64,000 nt of DNA, taken from assembly GCA_029959085.1 (NCBI GenBank), contig JARWIR010000001.1:16731730-16795729 (forward strand). The letters run 5' to 3'. The notes below the pieces were generated by a model, which saw only the letters and a list, made by a program, of their open reading frames with translations, was not told the origin of the DNA and did no database searches. A program made the translations under genes and the position numbers. Positions 42,191-53,783 of the stretch are shown in pieces (the stretch's first letter is position 1; the number at the start of each line of letters is the position of its first letter). The stretch comes from Nemophila menziesii (taxonomy: Eukaryota > Streptophyta > Magnoliopsida > Boraginales > Hydrophyllaceae).

Positions 42191-42272
42191 GCTAGCTATG
42201 GGGTTCGAACCCATGCGCACTTATGTGCAGAAGATCTTAAGTCTTCCCCCTTAACCGCTCGGGCAAACTAGC
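42191..42272 (-). tRNA. trnL-UAA: tRNA-Leu(UAA)
   Basis: The 82-nt sequence folds as a class II tRNA: acceptor GCTAGTT pairing with AGCTAGC (one G-U), D arm CCCGAGCGGTTAAGGG, anticodon stem GAAGA/TCTTC with loop CTTAAGA (anticodon TAA), a long variable arm (TGCACATAAGTGCGC), and T arm ATGGG-TTCGAAC-CCCAT. A and B box motifs are intact. A T-run lies about 20 nt beyond the 3' end on the transcribed strand. It is intronless, unlike chloroplast trnL-UAA; whether its origin is nuclear or organellar is not settled. Confidence 0.9.
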
Positions 42273-42833
42273 TAGTGGACAAGTAGTTGTGCAAACTGTA
42301 TGTTCACGTCATAGCCCTCCCAAACATAAAATAAGTTGTCTTCTATACGTATTCTTGAAAAATAAGATTACAAACAAATACATGATAATAATACACAATA
42401 GACGTAATAGAATTGTCATTTGGAAAATGATGTAATCTTGTGAATCCTTTTTACTTCAATAATTTGATAAGAAATTTTGTGAGATTTACAATTTTTTTTA
42501 CATTATAATAATATTTTAGTATATACCAAAAAAATCCAAATAAACACATTATAATGGAAAATATAGAAATATATGATTTGCATCTCTTATGGAATATCAA
42601 TTGCATTTTTGCCATTCTCATGGAAAATGAGATTTTAGAAATATCGACAAAGTATTGAATAATCTAACATTTTATGAACAATAAGCGCATATTTATATAT
42701 GCAAATTGATATACTACCATAATCGTACGCTTAGACTCCATCTACAGTTTATGACATAACAATAAAAATGTTCATAGATAAGGTGCACAATGTAGAGAAG
42801 TAAAAGAAAATCACCAAAACAATTATATCAATT

Positions 42834-42915
42834 GCTAGCTATGGGGTTCAAACCTATGCGCACTTATATGCAGAAGATCTTAAGTCTTCCCCCTTAACCA
42901 CTCATTCAAATTAGC
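42834..42915 (-). pseudogene. Decayed second copy of the tRNA-Leu gene
   Basis: It lies 643 bp from the intact tRNA in the same orientation and within the same repeated surroundings (both are preceded by the TACTACCATAATCGTACGCT unit and followed by matching flanks). Changes break the D arm (CCCGAG has become TGAATGAG-like) and the T stem/loop (TTTGAAC with TAGG against CCCC). The anticodon arm is unchanged. It is probably not functional. Confidence 0.8.
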
Positions 42916-43206
42916 TAGTAGATATCAACTTGTTGTACATGATATAAATTCAAGTCATACTCCTCCAAAACATAAAATAAGTTATCTTCTACACGTAATC
43001 TTGAAAATTAAGATTACGAAAAATCACATGAAACCTATCATGTAAAGTTACATAAAATAAGTAAAAGAATTGTCATTTTGAAAATACTGTAATAAAATAT
43101 TAGATCTCGTGAATCGTTTTTACTTCATTGATTAAATAGAATTTGACAAAAAATTAGTGAGGTTTACAAATATTTTTACATTCCTGTCTTAATTTCCTTT
43201 CACAAT
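42916..43206. repeat. Second copy of the tRNA-flanking sequence
   Basis: Similar in direct orientation to 42,273-42,500 (shared CCAAAACATAAAATAAGTT and GAATTGTCATTTNGAAAAT). It is the outer part of the roughly 640-bp segmental duplication. Confidence 0.7.
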
Positions 43207-44510
43207 CTATTCTCCTTTGTTTTGTTTTTGTTGTTTGCACCCTTTTCCCAACCGTTCCTCTGTCCCACTCCTCATCATCCTAGCGCCACAGAGCTCCTGG
43301 ATAAGATTACTGCCTGATTGTTTGTTTCCTGGATGAGTTGGGCTTTGTAGGCAGATGTTGCTAATACGACGAGCAGAACCCAAAGGGAGGCCCAACAACA
43401 TGTGTAACTTATCAGAATACAAAACTTGAAGCGAGTTTTGAAATCTTTTGTATTCTTCGTTGGTCTCGGGCTCTTTGCATTAAAAGGTAATAGTCTTAGA
43501 TTTCTTCATTTGGTTATTTTAGTCTGGTGGGCTGAGATACAGCGTACTGCTGCCTCTCTCTGGTTCGGCTGTAGTGGAATTTCTGGTTCATACGCAGAGT
43601 GATGGTTTGGTGAATTGTGGGTTTGGCCAATTAGGGTGTGGGATGTGCATGTCGTGTTTTTTAGTTTCGGTTTCTTGTCTTCCCAGTAGAGATAATGGTG
43701 GTGATTCACTTATGGTTTGGTCTTTTGAATTTGCAAAGGTCGGAAATAGTAGTATTAGGTGTTTGCAATTCATTCAATACTTCAGGCTTTCGCTTCTTTC
43801 CTTTTTTATTTTCCTGACTCGTGTCGCTATGGGTTTTCAGTTGAAGTTTTTTGTATTTTGTTTGCTAGTATTTGTTGTTGATTTATTGGTTACAGGTTGT
43901 TTGATTGGTGTGCGCCTTCGAAGAGTCGACTTGTTGTCTTCTTGGCGTGGATGTGAACATAGAGGGTGTTTGTCGTTCACCTTTTATTCAAGTTCTTCTA
44001 CTTCTGGTGTTACAGTAAGTAGGATTTTGCTTCGACTCATTAATCGACAGCTTTTGCTGGTTGGACAACGTTTGGTGTTTGTTGGTTTCGTTTCCGTGCA
44101 TCTTGTCTCTCCAAGGAATATTGTGATCTGCTTTCTGCTGTGTGGTACATCTTCTCCCTCGATTGTTTCGTTGGGGATGCAATCTAAAGAATATGATTAT
44201 GATTTGCTATATGGATACTTCATATCATCTTTGCAGGTTTTCCCTAGTTCGTCAATTGCGTTGTGGTTTTGTGGATCTCATGTCTGTTTGTTGGTTTTGG
44301 TTATTAACTTCCAGAAAGAGTTCGGGTTCTCTCCATATGGGTGATTTCATAGCATAAGTTTTTTTGGTTTCGATGTCTTTGTTGTTTGTTTATTTTATTG
44401 TCTTGAGCGTGGTATATAAACATTTGAAGAAAAAAAAGCGTGGTACCTCTTCTTATGTATATAATGTGTGTTATTTATTAATTTTAATTATCGTGTTTGA
44501 CAAAAAAAAA
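43207..44510 (+). other. T/G-rich transcript-like or retroelement region with a 256-codon ORF
   Basis: The ORF at 43,574-44,344 (+) is long, but its product is rich in Leu, Phe, Ser and Val with no recognisable domain. The composition (T and G in runs) is like LINE 3' regions. The segment ends near an A-run (44,502-44,514), as a reverse-transcribed insert might. A membrane-like protein cannot be excluded, but I do not call it a gene. Confidence 0.3.
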
Positions 44511-44514
44511 AAAA

Positions 44515-45380
44515 GTATATGAAAATGTATGATTAGCATCTCCTATGAAAATATCCTATGGAAATATTGATTGCAATTTCTCCGTTCTCATGGAAACGTA
44601 ATTTTAGAAATATTGACCAAGTGTTGAAAGATCCAACATTTGATGAACACTAAACACAGTTTTATATATACAGTCATCTTAAGAGATAATTCTCTCATTT
44701 TTGTATTATTTATTTTTATATCTGAATAACATAGTTTGCCAATTAATTTCCCTAATGACACTAGTTCATAACAAAGAGTTCTTCAGTATCTTCCGGTGTG
44801 AATTTAATGTTAACAAGCATACCATTCCTCTGAATAACTCTTTGGTTCATGTGGAGCTCATATTGTGACACTAATTCTTTTAAGTGTAAACATATGCATA
44901 TTATGACACTAATTCTTTTAGGTGTATATATATGTATATATGCTTGTTAGCATTTACGATTTGCACGAAATCTGACCGTTTCCTTGATTGATGAAGTTAA
45001 TAATAGAATCAATGTCCGGTTTCAAGAGCAAGTAATCAAGGTCCATCAACCCCAATTAAAAAATTCTTCCAGGCTTCCAGTTAAATACTTGTTCTAACCA
45101 ATGCCCATGAATCCCAATATTTGTAATTTTTACATGTAGATATTATAACATAAAAAGTAGTAGTAACACAAACAAGAGGATAGATAGTGAAGAGAGCAAT
45201 AAATAGCTGATGGATGTAGTAAATGAAAAGGTTCCACAATTATCCATGACATAAAATAAACAATCTCCTTGGCTAAATAATCATCCATAACAAAATACTC
45301 TTTTCTTTCTCTCTTCCTTAATATACCCATCCCTACCAAAATAGCTAACACTACTACTCTCAAACAGATTCATTCATGCC
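44515..45380. other. Spacer, no gene seen
   Basis: AT-rich. It includes a short imperfect duplication (TGACACTAATTCTTTTA at 44,866 and 44,905). The part next to 45,380 is the 3' UTR side of the HD2-type gene. Confidence 0.45.
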
Positions 45381-47654
45381 TTACTTTCCACCACTGTGCT
45401 TTGCCTTGGTATGAGACTGCATAGCACCTTCTGAATTGAATGTCCTGCCAATATTTGTTCAATTGTTAAACATATATGTATGTAGTATAAATAATAATGT
45501 AATTTAAACACTTACTTTTTGCAGCTGCCACAAGAGATTGATCCACTAGCAGATTTAGGAGACTTGTTAGCCCCTGGAGTTTTTCCAGCCTGTTTCGCAG
45601 GGTGAGGTGTAGCCACATGAGCACTGCCTTTCTTTCCATCTAAAAAAATAAACAACACTAAATCAGTACCAAAAATACAAAATAAAATTAATCAAATTTT
45701 ACCAGTTTTCTGTGGAGTGGAGGAAACTTTAGCCTTTTTCTCAGGCACAGGAGTTTTGGAGCCTGATGCTTCAGCAGCACCTCTCTTTTTCCCAGGTTTT
45801 ACCTTTTTTTATACACACAGATCAAACATTATATACTCATTTTTTACTAGTCAGAAATAACAAATCAGTGCCACTTACCTTCTTTGGAGTGGGTGTTTCT
45901 TCCTTTTCAGATTCAGATTCATCAGAGTCATCCTAAAATACAAACATACAAATATACAAATACTACTTTAAAAACAGTTAAAACTAACTGTGATGTATAC
46001 ATTATAAATAATAAATGATTTATACCTCATCTTCACTGTCACTATCATCAGATACAGCTGGTTCAACAATCTTCACCTTTTGCTTACCAGCATTAGCCTT
46101 AGCAGGTTTCTCTTGCTTAGCTGGAGCTGAAGTTCCTGTTAGAGGTTTCCCTGTATATTAAATATTACACATTAATTAACAAAACTAATTTAATCTATTT
46201 CAAATCATCATTCTCAATACCTATCATGTTCTCCCATAGTTTTTTTTCATTTTCTGGAATATTCTCTGGAATTTCCATCTCTTCATCATCAGATTCAGAA
46301 GATACATCTTCAGACTCAGAAGCTTCAGAATCAGAACCTAAGAGCACATTAAAAGAAGATTATTAACTAAGAGAGAAGAAAAACTTGCATAAACTATAAA
46401 GTGATGAGATAACTAACCAGGTCCACTTTCCTCAGGTGTGAACAGGGAAAAAGAAAGAGGGTTAAGAAAATGACATTATCATATGGATAAAGAAAAGTAT
46501 TAAAGAGACAATTAATATAGGATATGATTCACAACAAGCCCTGTATCCATAGAAGTAGACACTTCCAGCTTTCAAGTTGTGAGAGAGTTCAAATTCTTTG
46601 TCAAACACCAAATCAAATTGCTGTTGAGGCAATTTGTCAAAGAAAAGTGTACCAAGAACTAACTTATTCCCATTAACATTCACAAATAAGCAAACAGTTT
46701 CACTTGATTTGTCCTTTTTCACCTCACCAACATTAGCCTGTAAAAGATAATTATCCATGAGCAACAAATAATACACAAATACATATTCTCTCTTGGAAAA
46801 TGAACTTTACCTGTGAGAGATGTAATATCATGCCATTACCAGGCTTCACTTTGAGTTGCTCTCCACTCTTAACCTCAGCAGCTAAATTGCATCATATAAA
46901 AAAAACATTTAATCAATAATAGAATTGATAATAAGTATACATAACATCCCATAAGTTTCACATAAAAGAATAAAGCAGCAGAACCATGGAAGAACTGAAA
47001 CAATAGGGAATGCATTCACCCTTCAAAATCGCTCATAAAATTACCCAATTAGCACAAAACTTCATTGCCCAGATTTTGACAGACAAATAATCTTTGAGTA
47101 GTGAGTACACAACATAAGCATAAAATCTTAAGAGTTAACTTAAGGTATAAAAAATCTGTGTATCCATAAAAACACAAGGCCTAAGAAACGGTAGAATCAC
47201 AAGGGTCATTGACTCATCGGGTTACATTTGTAATATTTAATTTGTTTTCAAAAACAGTTACCTAATGGCAGTGATACAAACCCAGAAAAGTCATCAGAAA
47301 ATAAACTTATAATCTTTGGTCGTTTAAATGTAGAGTTAATCACTAACTAATAGAAGCAAAAACTAAATAGAAATTTAATACTATTTTACTTGAAAAGACT
47401 AAAGAGTACTAAAGATCCATTGATCCGGCCGATGCACTTGTATGAAACAAAACGAGTAAATGCATATACATATACAAAAATGGAGATAAATGGTGTTCAA
47501 CAAAAAATAGCAAACAAATGAAAACAATATACACCCTTAAAATCCTATATTCTGCTTCGGCATGTTATAGACCTTAGTGACATATGATACTGATATGAAT
47601 AAAAACAGAAAAATAAAATAGACTACAGAAGAAAGCGTTACCCCAAAACTCCAT
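45381..47654 (-). CDS. HDT: HD2-type (plant-specific) histone deacetylase, 10 exons
   Basis: A nucleolar chromatin protein of the HD2/HDT family, linked to histone deacetylation and gene repression in plants. Exons from 5' to 3': 47642-47654, 46811-46881, 46540-46737, 46418-46430, 46221-46337, 46026-46150, 45879-45932, 45703-45802, 45516-45639, 45381-45444, together 293 codons including the stop. Domains: the N-terminal nucleoplasmin-like fold starting [16 protein letters not shown] (the family motif is MEFWG; the split codon here gives Ala at position 5), then [14 protein letters not shown] and [14 protein letters not shown]; acidic Ser/Glu/Asp stretches; a Lys-rich basic part with [20 protein letters not shown]; and a C-terminal C2H2 finger [20 protein letters not shown]. 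Exon 3 needs a GC donor to keep the frame. The family member (HDT1, 2 or 3) is not resolved. Confidence 0.92.
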
Positions 47655-48221
47655 TGCTGTCTTTTTGAGAGAGAAAAGGGTGTAAATCTAGGGTTTTGGA
47701 AGAGGCTGGCAATGAAAGAAATACTACACTAGGGTTTATAATTTATAGAAGGGAATTATAAAGGGAAACCCGGGTGAGGGTAAACTTTTTTTTTTTTTTT
47801 TTTGTTCAAAGAGGGTAAACTTTTCAGTTGGGCTCTAAACTCATTAATTTTTATTTTTTATTTTAATACATTGGAGAGCCACTTTGAACCACAATGGTCT
47901 TTAACTCTTTGACTAAAAAAAAAATCCTTAATTCGATTTGAACATGTAGAAAACCAAGATTTTGACCCGTTAAACTAACTACAACCCATATTATTTATTA
48001 ATTTATATATTTTCACCTTTAATACATATTTTTTAATTTTATAATATTTTTCCAATAACCCCAAAATTTTAGTCCACTAAAAAAATATTTAGGTTATATG
48101 GTAAGATATTTATCTTTTTCCATACAATTGAGGTCTATATAAGATCGGCAAGTACAAATGTACTTATTAAACTCACGAAAGAGCGTACATTATAGTAAGA
48201 GGTGTTGCCCATCCCCTCTAA
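47655..48221. other. Spacer upstream of the HD2-type gene
   Basis: The first 120 bp hold its probable 5' leader and promoter (minus strand). The rest is AT-rich with a T-run at 47,789-47,803. No gene. Confidence 0.45.
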
Positions 48222-48450
48222 TCACGCATTAAAACTTCCATAATCCTTCAGGTGGGTCCGTACACGGTGTTGGTTCGCCTCTCGATGCGACTCCAATATT
48301 TGCCAACCAATTCGCACAAGAATTTGCCTCGACATACATATGAATAATCTTAAAGTTAGCATGATTAGCAAGTATAGTCTTACATTCTCTAAGTATTTCA
48401 TCCAACCAATCCCCCTTACTCTCACCACCCTTCACTAGTGTGTGTAGCAC
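48222..48450 (-). pseudogene. LINE RNase H fragment
   Basis: On the minus strand the frame reads DWLDEILRECKTILANH, then HMYVEANSCANWLANIG and CTDPPEGLWKF. It is the C-terminal end of the RNase H domain, parallel to YREANGCADWLAKYG in the LINE at 13.1 kb. The last catalytic Asp is Asn here (CANWLA for CADWLA). Only this 3' piece remains. Confidence 0.8.
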
Positions 48451-49620
48451 TGTAGCTCAATGAACCACTCTTAACTAGTCTATTTCTTAAGACTTAACTG
48501 AACAAGATTCACTTAGTAGTATTATCACTCTTAATTAGTCTTTTTCTTAAGACTTATTGGACAAGATACATTTATCACTCTTAATTAATCTTTTTCTTTA
48601 GATTTAACTAAATGAGATTCATTTAGTAGTATATTTACTAAATGAAACTTCTATCACTTTAGGCCTTAATCTTCATACAATATATTAACTATCAAATAAT
48701 ATACCATATGTAGAAAAATGAAACGTACCAGGTACTTGTTTTAAAAACGGATAACACTAAAAGATTCACGTAATAAAATAAAAAAATGTACAATATCAAG
48801 AGCTAGAATTGACAAATATACCAGAACTGGATTTAACCAGATGGAACGATATTTCATCTACTATCTAAAAAACTAAGTAAGCAACAAATCATTAATTAGG
48901 TATTATCTATGCACGGGTACACTAAACACAAAAAAAAACATTGTATTTTTCAACACTTTCCTCTTTTGTTGCAACCAATAGAGTACTATGTTATATCTTG
49001 GAATATTATATTTCAAAAGCGAAATCGCATATTTCAAAATACATATCCTTTGATATATGATACCGGTTACAAAGAAATTTTCATAGATATAAATTGCAAA
49101 AATTGAATATAGCTCGTTACAATAAAAACATATTAGACCCACTAGTCAACCCTTGAAGCAATCTTAAACTTTGAGCAAGATTGATATCCATATATGTCGT
49201 GGTCGCATAAGTCAATATATATATATATATATTATAAGTGAAGTTAACAAAGAAAAAAAAACGGTATCGAGAAAATACATAATAATTTTTTTCTTAACAA
49301 TCATCTGGTGTGGATTTTTTGTATTGTTATGAATCCTTGGAATTTCTATTTGGCCTAAGTCTAAATATTTGGACGTTAGATGTAGATTCAGAATTTTAAC
49401 CATTAACCAATCTAGATCTTCTAATTATTTATAGTAATAGGTAAAATAAATAAATCTATCAGGGTGTTATTATTAATAATTAACAGAGACCAGGGTTTGA
49501 CTAGGAATAGGCTTATTGTCTGATAGGAAGATATTTAAGCTAAGTCCACTAGATATTGTCCTTTTTGTCCTGATGAGAGAAGGATGAGAGAATAAGTATT
49601 GATAAGAATAAAAACTACAT
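48451..49620. other. AT-rich spacer with a short degenerate tandem repeat
   Basis: At 48,466-48,625 there are three diverged copies of a unit with ACTCTTAANTAGTCT and TTAAGACTTA. A short (AT)n tract lies at about 49,215-49,232. No gene recognised. Confidence 0.5.
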
Positions 49621-51420
49621 AAATAATGATAGTTAAAGGGTTGGTTTCTCTCCTCCTTCTCTCGTCACTGATTTTTTTTAACTATTTTTCTCTTATGCGC
49701 CTTCGATGCTTTTTTTACTCCATCATTGCCACCATCTAATTTTGTTTTTTCCATTTTCTCATCGTTTTCCCTTAGCTTTATGGCATCTTTTCACATATTA
49801 TGTGTCTGTGTTATTGAATTATGGGTCAATTTGAGTGCTTTTTGGTTTGATTTTCGTATGGGTTGTCAATTATCAACACATTATAACAGTTTTCTCTCTC
49901 ATGTTCTTAAAATTGATTGTTTAATCCGCCATTAATACTTCGTTTTCTTCTGAATTAATTGCACTGTATAATTCGACATTATCGTGTCATTCTTTTCATA
50001 AACATATATCTCTTAGGGTATTGTTTTGTTGCTTATAAAGTGGGAAAATCTAATCTTGGATTTTCTCTTTTGTTTCTTGATCAAAATAGGTGATTCTTTT
50101 TTCACTTGCGTATATTTTCTAGACTTTATGTAATTGTGAAAATGCCACTGAGGGGAGAAAGAAACCTATTGTGGTTCCATTAGATAGAAATAATAAAGCG
50201 ATTACTAATAATGATCATACTACACCTCCTTTGAGTAAGATCATGCAAAATAATATTTTTCATATGTTGTTTGATATGAAGGAAGGTTCTAAAAGTGTGG
50301 ATAGTGGTGATGTAAGACTAGAGAGGGACAAAAATGATCATTTGGGTCATATTTCATGATGTTATTCTAGCAAAATATATTGAAACAATGATTTTTTTTT
50401 GGACAGAGAAATGTTGATGGAAGAGAATAACTTTGATGGTTTTTTGCTCAAGAAGACTTAGAATTGGCAAATGTCTCTGTAATGAGTGTTAGGTGCTCCC
50501 ATGCTTCTCATGTGACTGAAATATAATAATGGACATTCAATAGATGGAGGAAGCTTTGATTTCTCTAATAGGGAGGCTATTGACATTGCAAGTAAGAAGT
50601 GTAACTTCAATTTTGAGAAACGGGAGGTTGTTGAAATCTCCTTTCTACCTATTAAAAGTGCTTCCAAAGGAGAATTTGGAGTTTTGTCAAGGTCTAGTGG
50701 TAAGGAGGTTAGTTTTATGAAGTAAGTTTGGGAATATTCTGATTTGTTTGCAAAATCTAGTAAAGGTGATCTGCAATATATTTCTACCCTTCTACAATTA
50801 TAAATGGTAAACCGATGGTTAAACTTCCAACGAGGGTTATTGAGGAACGCGTTAAATTTTGGAAGAATATCTTATTGGACATATTTTGGAGAATCTCGTG
50901 CTTTTTATATGGGGAGAAGTATGGTCAATATGTAACAGAAGGATTGTGGCAAGGTGACTATTAAGTCAACAAATTTAAACATGTTCCTATTTTAATTATG
51001 AAGTGAATAAGTATGAGACAAAATTCTTGAGAAAGTTCGGCATATGCGGGGGAGCGACAATGTTGCTAAGAAAATGGGTGTCATGAATGATTCTTGGGAA
51101 AAGTGATACAAAAAGGCTTCCATTATGGGCTAAACTAAAAAAACCAATAATGATAGACTAATGAAAGTATATTCTATGTGATTTGTGTTATTAAAGTTCC
51201 CATCCAAATGGACCATGTGGCCATATCAAGTATGAGTTATGAAGTGTTTGTATTGGGGTGTATACCTTAATAAAGTTAATTTAGAAGGTGAAAGTTAACC
51301 TTGGCAAGTATGTGTGTTGTGAGATTGAATTCGTATATGAATGTTTACCAAGTAAATATAATTATTGTATAAGGTCTGATCATGTTGTAGTTGATTTTCC
51401 AAAAATGAAGAAAGTTTGGG
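49621..51420 (+). pseudogene. LINE 5' region and ORF1 (DUF4283-like) relic
   Basis: A CT-rich leader (49,640-50,000) is followed by coding remnants: VPLDRNNKAITNNDHTTPP near 50,170, and INGKPMVKLPTRVIEERVKFW near 50,800-50,860. Further on, in shifting frames, come TIKSTNLNMFLF- and YEVNKYEILESGP-like pieces. This is the pattern of the DUF4283 domain of plant LINE ORF1. Many stops and frame changes are present and no RT follows. Confidence 0.55.
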
Positions 51421-52000
51421 GGAAAAAATTAAAAGGTTGAGGTTATTAAGAAGAAGAAGGATAAAAGGGAGTGGTATGTGGTTAACAACAAGAAAAGTAA
51501 TGTAATGAAAATTGAGTTAAGAAACAAAGAGTAGCAATGTGATATTAACAAAACTGTAAGAGTAATTATGTCCCTATACACTTTTAGCACTCTTAATACG
51601 TAGGATGGGGGTTTGAAAGAAACTTTGAAGCTGTTTTTAGTAGTATCCATGTGAGTGAATAAGGGTTCCACCTGATAAATGATAGCCTATACTTAGAATC
51701 TTAAATCCCTAAACGAGGCCTATATGTAACAAGCATTCTTCAAGGTTCATTACAAGTCGTTGTATTGATGTGGTGGGGTTATTAGAAAAAAAATGGAGAA
51801 AAGAAGTATGAGGAAATTCGTAATTAGCACCCAATAAGTTTTTTTTAGTTTTTACAAATCCTGATTGTTATAGTATAGACGTGATTTCCATTAAATGGAA
51901 CTGATAGATGCGATCGGGTTATTAGAAATAAAAAAGAATGGGAGAAAAGGGAGTGGATTAAAATACAACTATATTTACTGGATTTTTTTTTTATTAACCA
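51421..52000. other. Spacer, no gene seen
   Basis: Degenerate sequence, possibly the tail of the LINE relic. Two similar stretches with a TATTAGAAA(T/A)AAAAAA core occur at about 51,779 and 51,920, which suggests a local duplication. Confidence 0.35.
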
Positions 52001-52105
52001 GTTGGGGTAGCTCAACTGGCCAGAGCCTTGGTTATCCTTCTAAGCAGTACAAGTTCGAACCGTGTCAATGACACCGAGTCCAAAAGTGGCTCTCCAATGT
52101 GATAT
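52001..52105 (+). mobile_element. tRNA-derived SINE head, copy 3
   Basis: A box GGTAGCTCAACTGGCCAGAG (52,006-52,025) and B box AGTTCGAACC (52,052-52,061) at tRNA-like spacing. The 5' 45 bp match the SINE at 4,811. The 3' part differs or is truncated. Confidence 0.65.
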
Positions 52106-52107
52106 AA

Positions 52108-52188
52108 GAGTAATGATATATACCACCCAAATACCACCCAATGCCGTGGCGTGAATTGGTTGGCTATAAATCGCACTATCCTTAGTTA
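52108..52188. mobile_element. Partial copy of the 34,856-type MITE
   Basis: GAGTAATGATATATACCACC and the following ACCACCCAATGCCGTGGCGT match the end of the MITE at 34,856-35,035. The copy is cut by the element at 52,189. Confidence 0.75.
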
Positions 52189-52255
52189 GCGGACGGAGCC
52201 ACCTTATGAGTAAGGGGGTCCATGCCTCCCTCCCTTGATTTTTTATTTAAAAAGA

Positions 52256-52342
<87 letters not shown>

Positions 52343-52711
52343 AATAGCTTTTGGCCCCCTAATTTTTATAAATTGTTATTTTACCCCCCTAATTTTTAAA
52401 ATTTATATATTTGACCTATAATTATTATATATATAGATATTTTGTTTTTTTATTATAAAAAAATATTGTTTCCTATAATATAGAAATTTATAGGGTAAAC
52501 AATTAAAAAAAAATCTAGTACAAGGACTTATAGTGCAATCTTTACATAATATAGGACCTATGGTGCAAGTTTGTATAATATAAGGACATATTTTGCAATT
52601 TTTGCATAATATATGGACCTATAGTGCAAATAGGTCGGGAAAAAACTTTGTGGCCGTTGCCCCCGAACCCCCTCGGCTCCCCCTAACAAAATATCCTGGC
52701 CTTGCCCCTGT
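52189..52711. mobile_element. 523-bp non-autonomous TIR element
   Basis: A 9-bp duplication CCTTAGTTA flanks it (52,180-52,188 and 52,712-52,720), which suits a MULE (9 bp) or hAT (8 bp) element. Its ends are loosely inverted and GC-rich (GCGGACGGAGCCACC against ACAGGGGCAAGGCCAGG on the other strand). Inside are an (AAT)n-(AT)n microsatellite at about 52,258-52,339 and three repeats of an ATANTATAGGACCTATGGTGC-like unit (52,550-52,630). Confidence 0.7.
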
Positions 52712-52720
52712 CCTTAGTTA

Positions 52721-53783
52721 TACTTAGGGTTCGAATTCTTTGACCACACATTTTGGGTGACGAAAGACTATGACGAGCCTATGTCAGTAAAGAATATACC
52801 CCAATTGACATAAAAAAAGAAACCACAATAGAATTATACTTAAAATCTAAGCAACATCAAGATCTACTCTCTTTGATCATTCCCTATCTTATTTTGGTTA
52901 TAATTAATCAACATTACCCAACTTAGTTCCTAAACTCAGTATTATAAAACCCCATTCTTTGTGAATCTATATAATACAGTTTATACATAGTACCCCCAAT
53001 CTTCAGTCAATCGACCATTGTCACTATTAAAGTGGTAAAGAGGAATGCAAATTTAATTATAAGTATCACAACAAACATCCACTGATAGTGGTTTTGTAGG
53101 AAATCAACAACCTTGCGAAGCACATATCACTTTACCACAAGGACTTTCATGTCGTCGGGGGAGGGAGATCTCTATATATGGGAGATCGAGATCGTAATTG
53201 AATTTTTCCGCGATTTTCTATAGAATTTGTTGGTAGGATACTCTGTTGGGGGAAGTTTGGAAATTCCCCTTAATGCTCTCAATATGTCTATTTCTATTTC
53301 CAGCTGGTCACAATTAGTTGTGTTATTTCCATAGTCTTGTGGAAGTGATAATGTTCAATGTTTACCTTGTTCAGGCACGAGCGAGCATCTTTGGCAACCA
53401 CCTAACATTTTGATATATTCTATTTGACAAAAGAAACCGTATGGGGTATGATCGTGTCTTTCAAATATATGATCCCATCGGCCAGCTTTTCTCTTGGGCT
53501 TGTCCCTTTTAAGGTGTTTTTGCATCCTTTGAGTCGGTTACCTATTTCGGGATATCGCTGAGTTTTCTTGTATGGAGCTTCTCTCTATAGTATTCTCGCT
53601 AATTCTTTTAAGGTCTCTTCAGCCTTTACAAAAATCTGTGAATCTGCATTTATATTGGCTAGATCGTGTTGAGACCGAGAAGCTAGGTGGACCTGAAAAT
53701 CATAGTCAAATAACTCTCGAATAAAAGTATGATATACTATATACGAATCTAAATCCTCTATATTATAAGCAACTTTAAATAGG
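52721..53783. other. Spacer, no recognised gene
   Basis: An 81-codon minus-strand ORF (53,585-53,830) and GC-richer patches (53,150-53,260) may be decayed retroelement sequence. I could not assign them. Confidence 0.35.
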
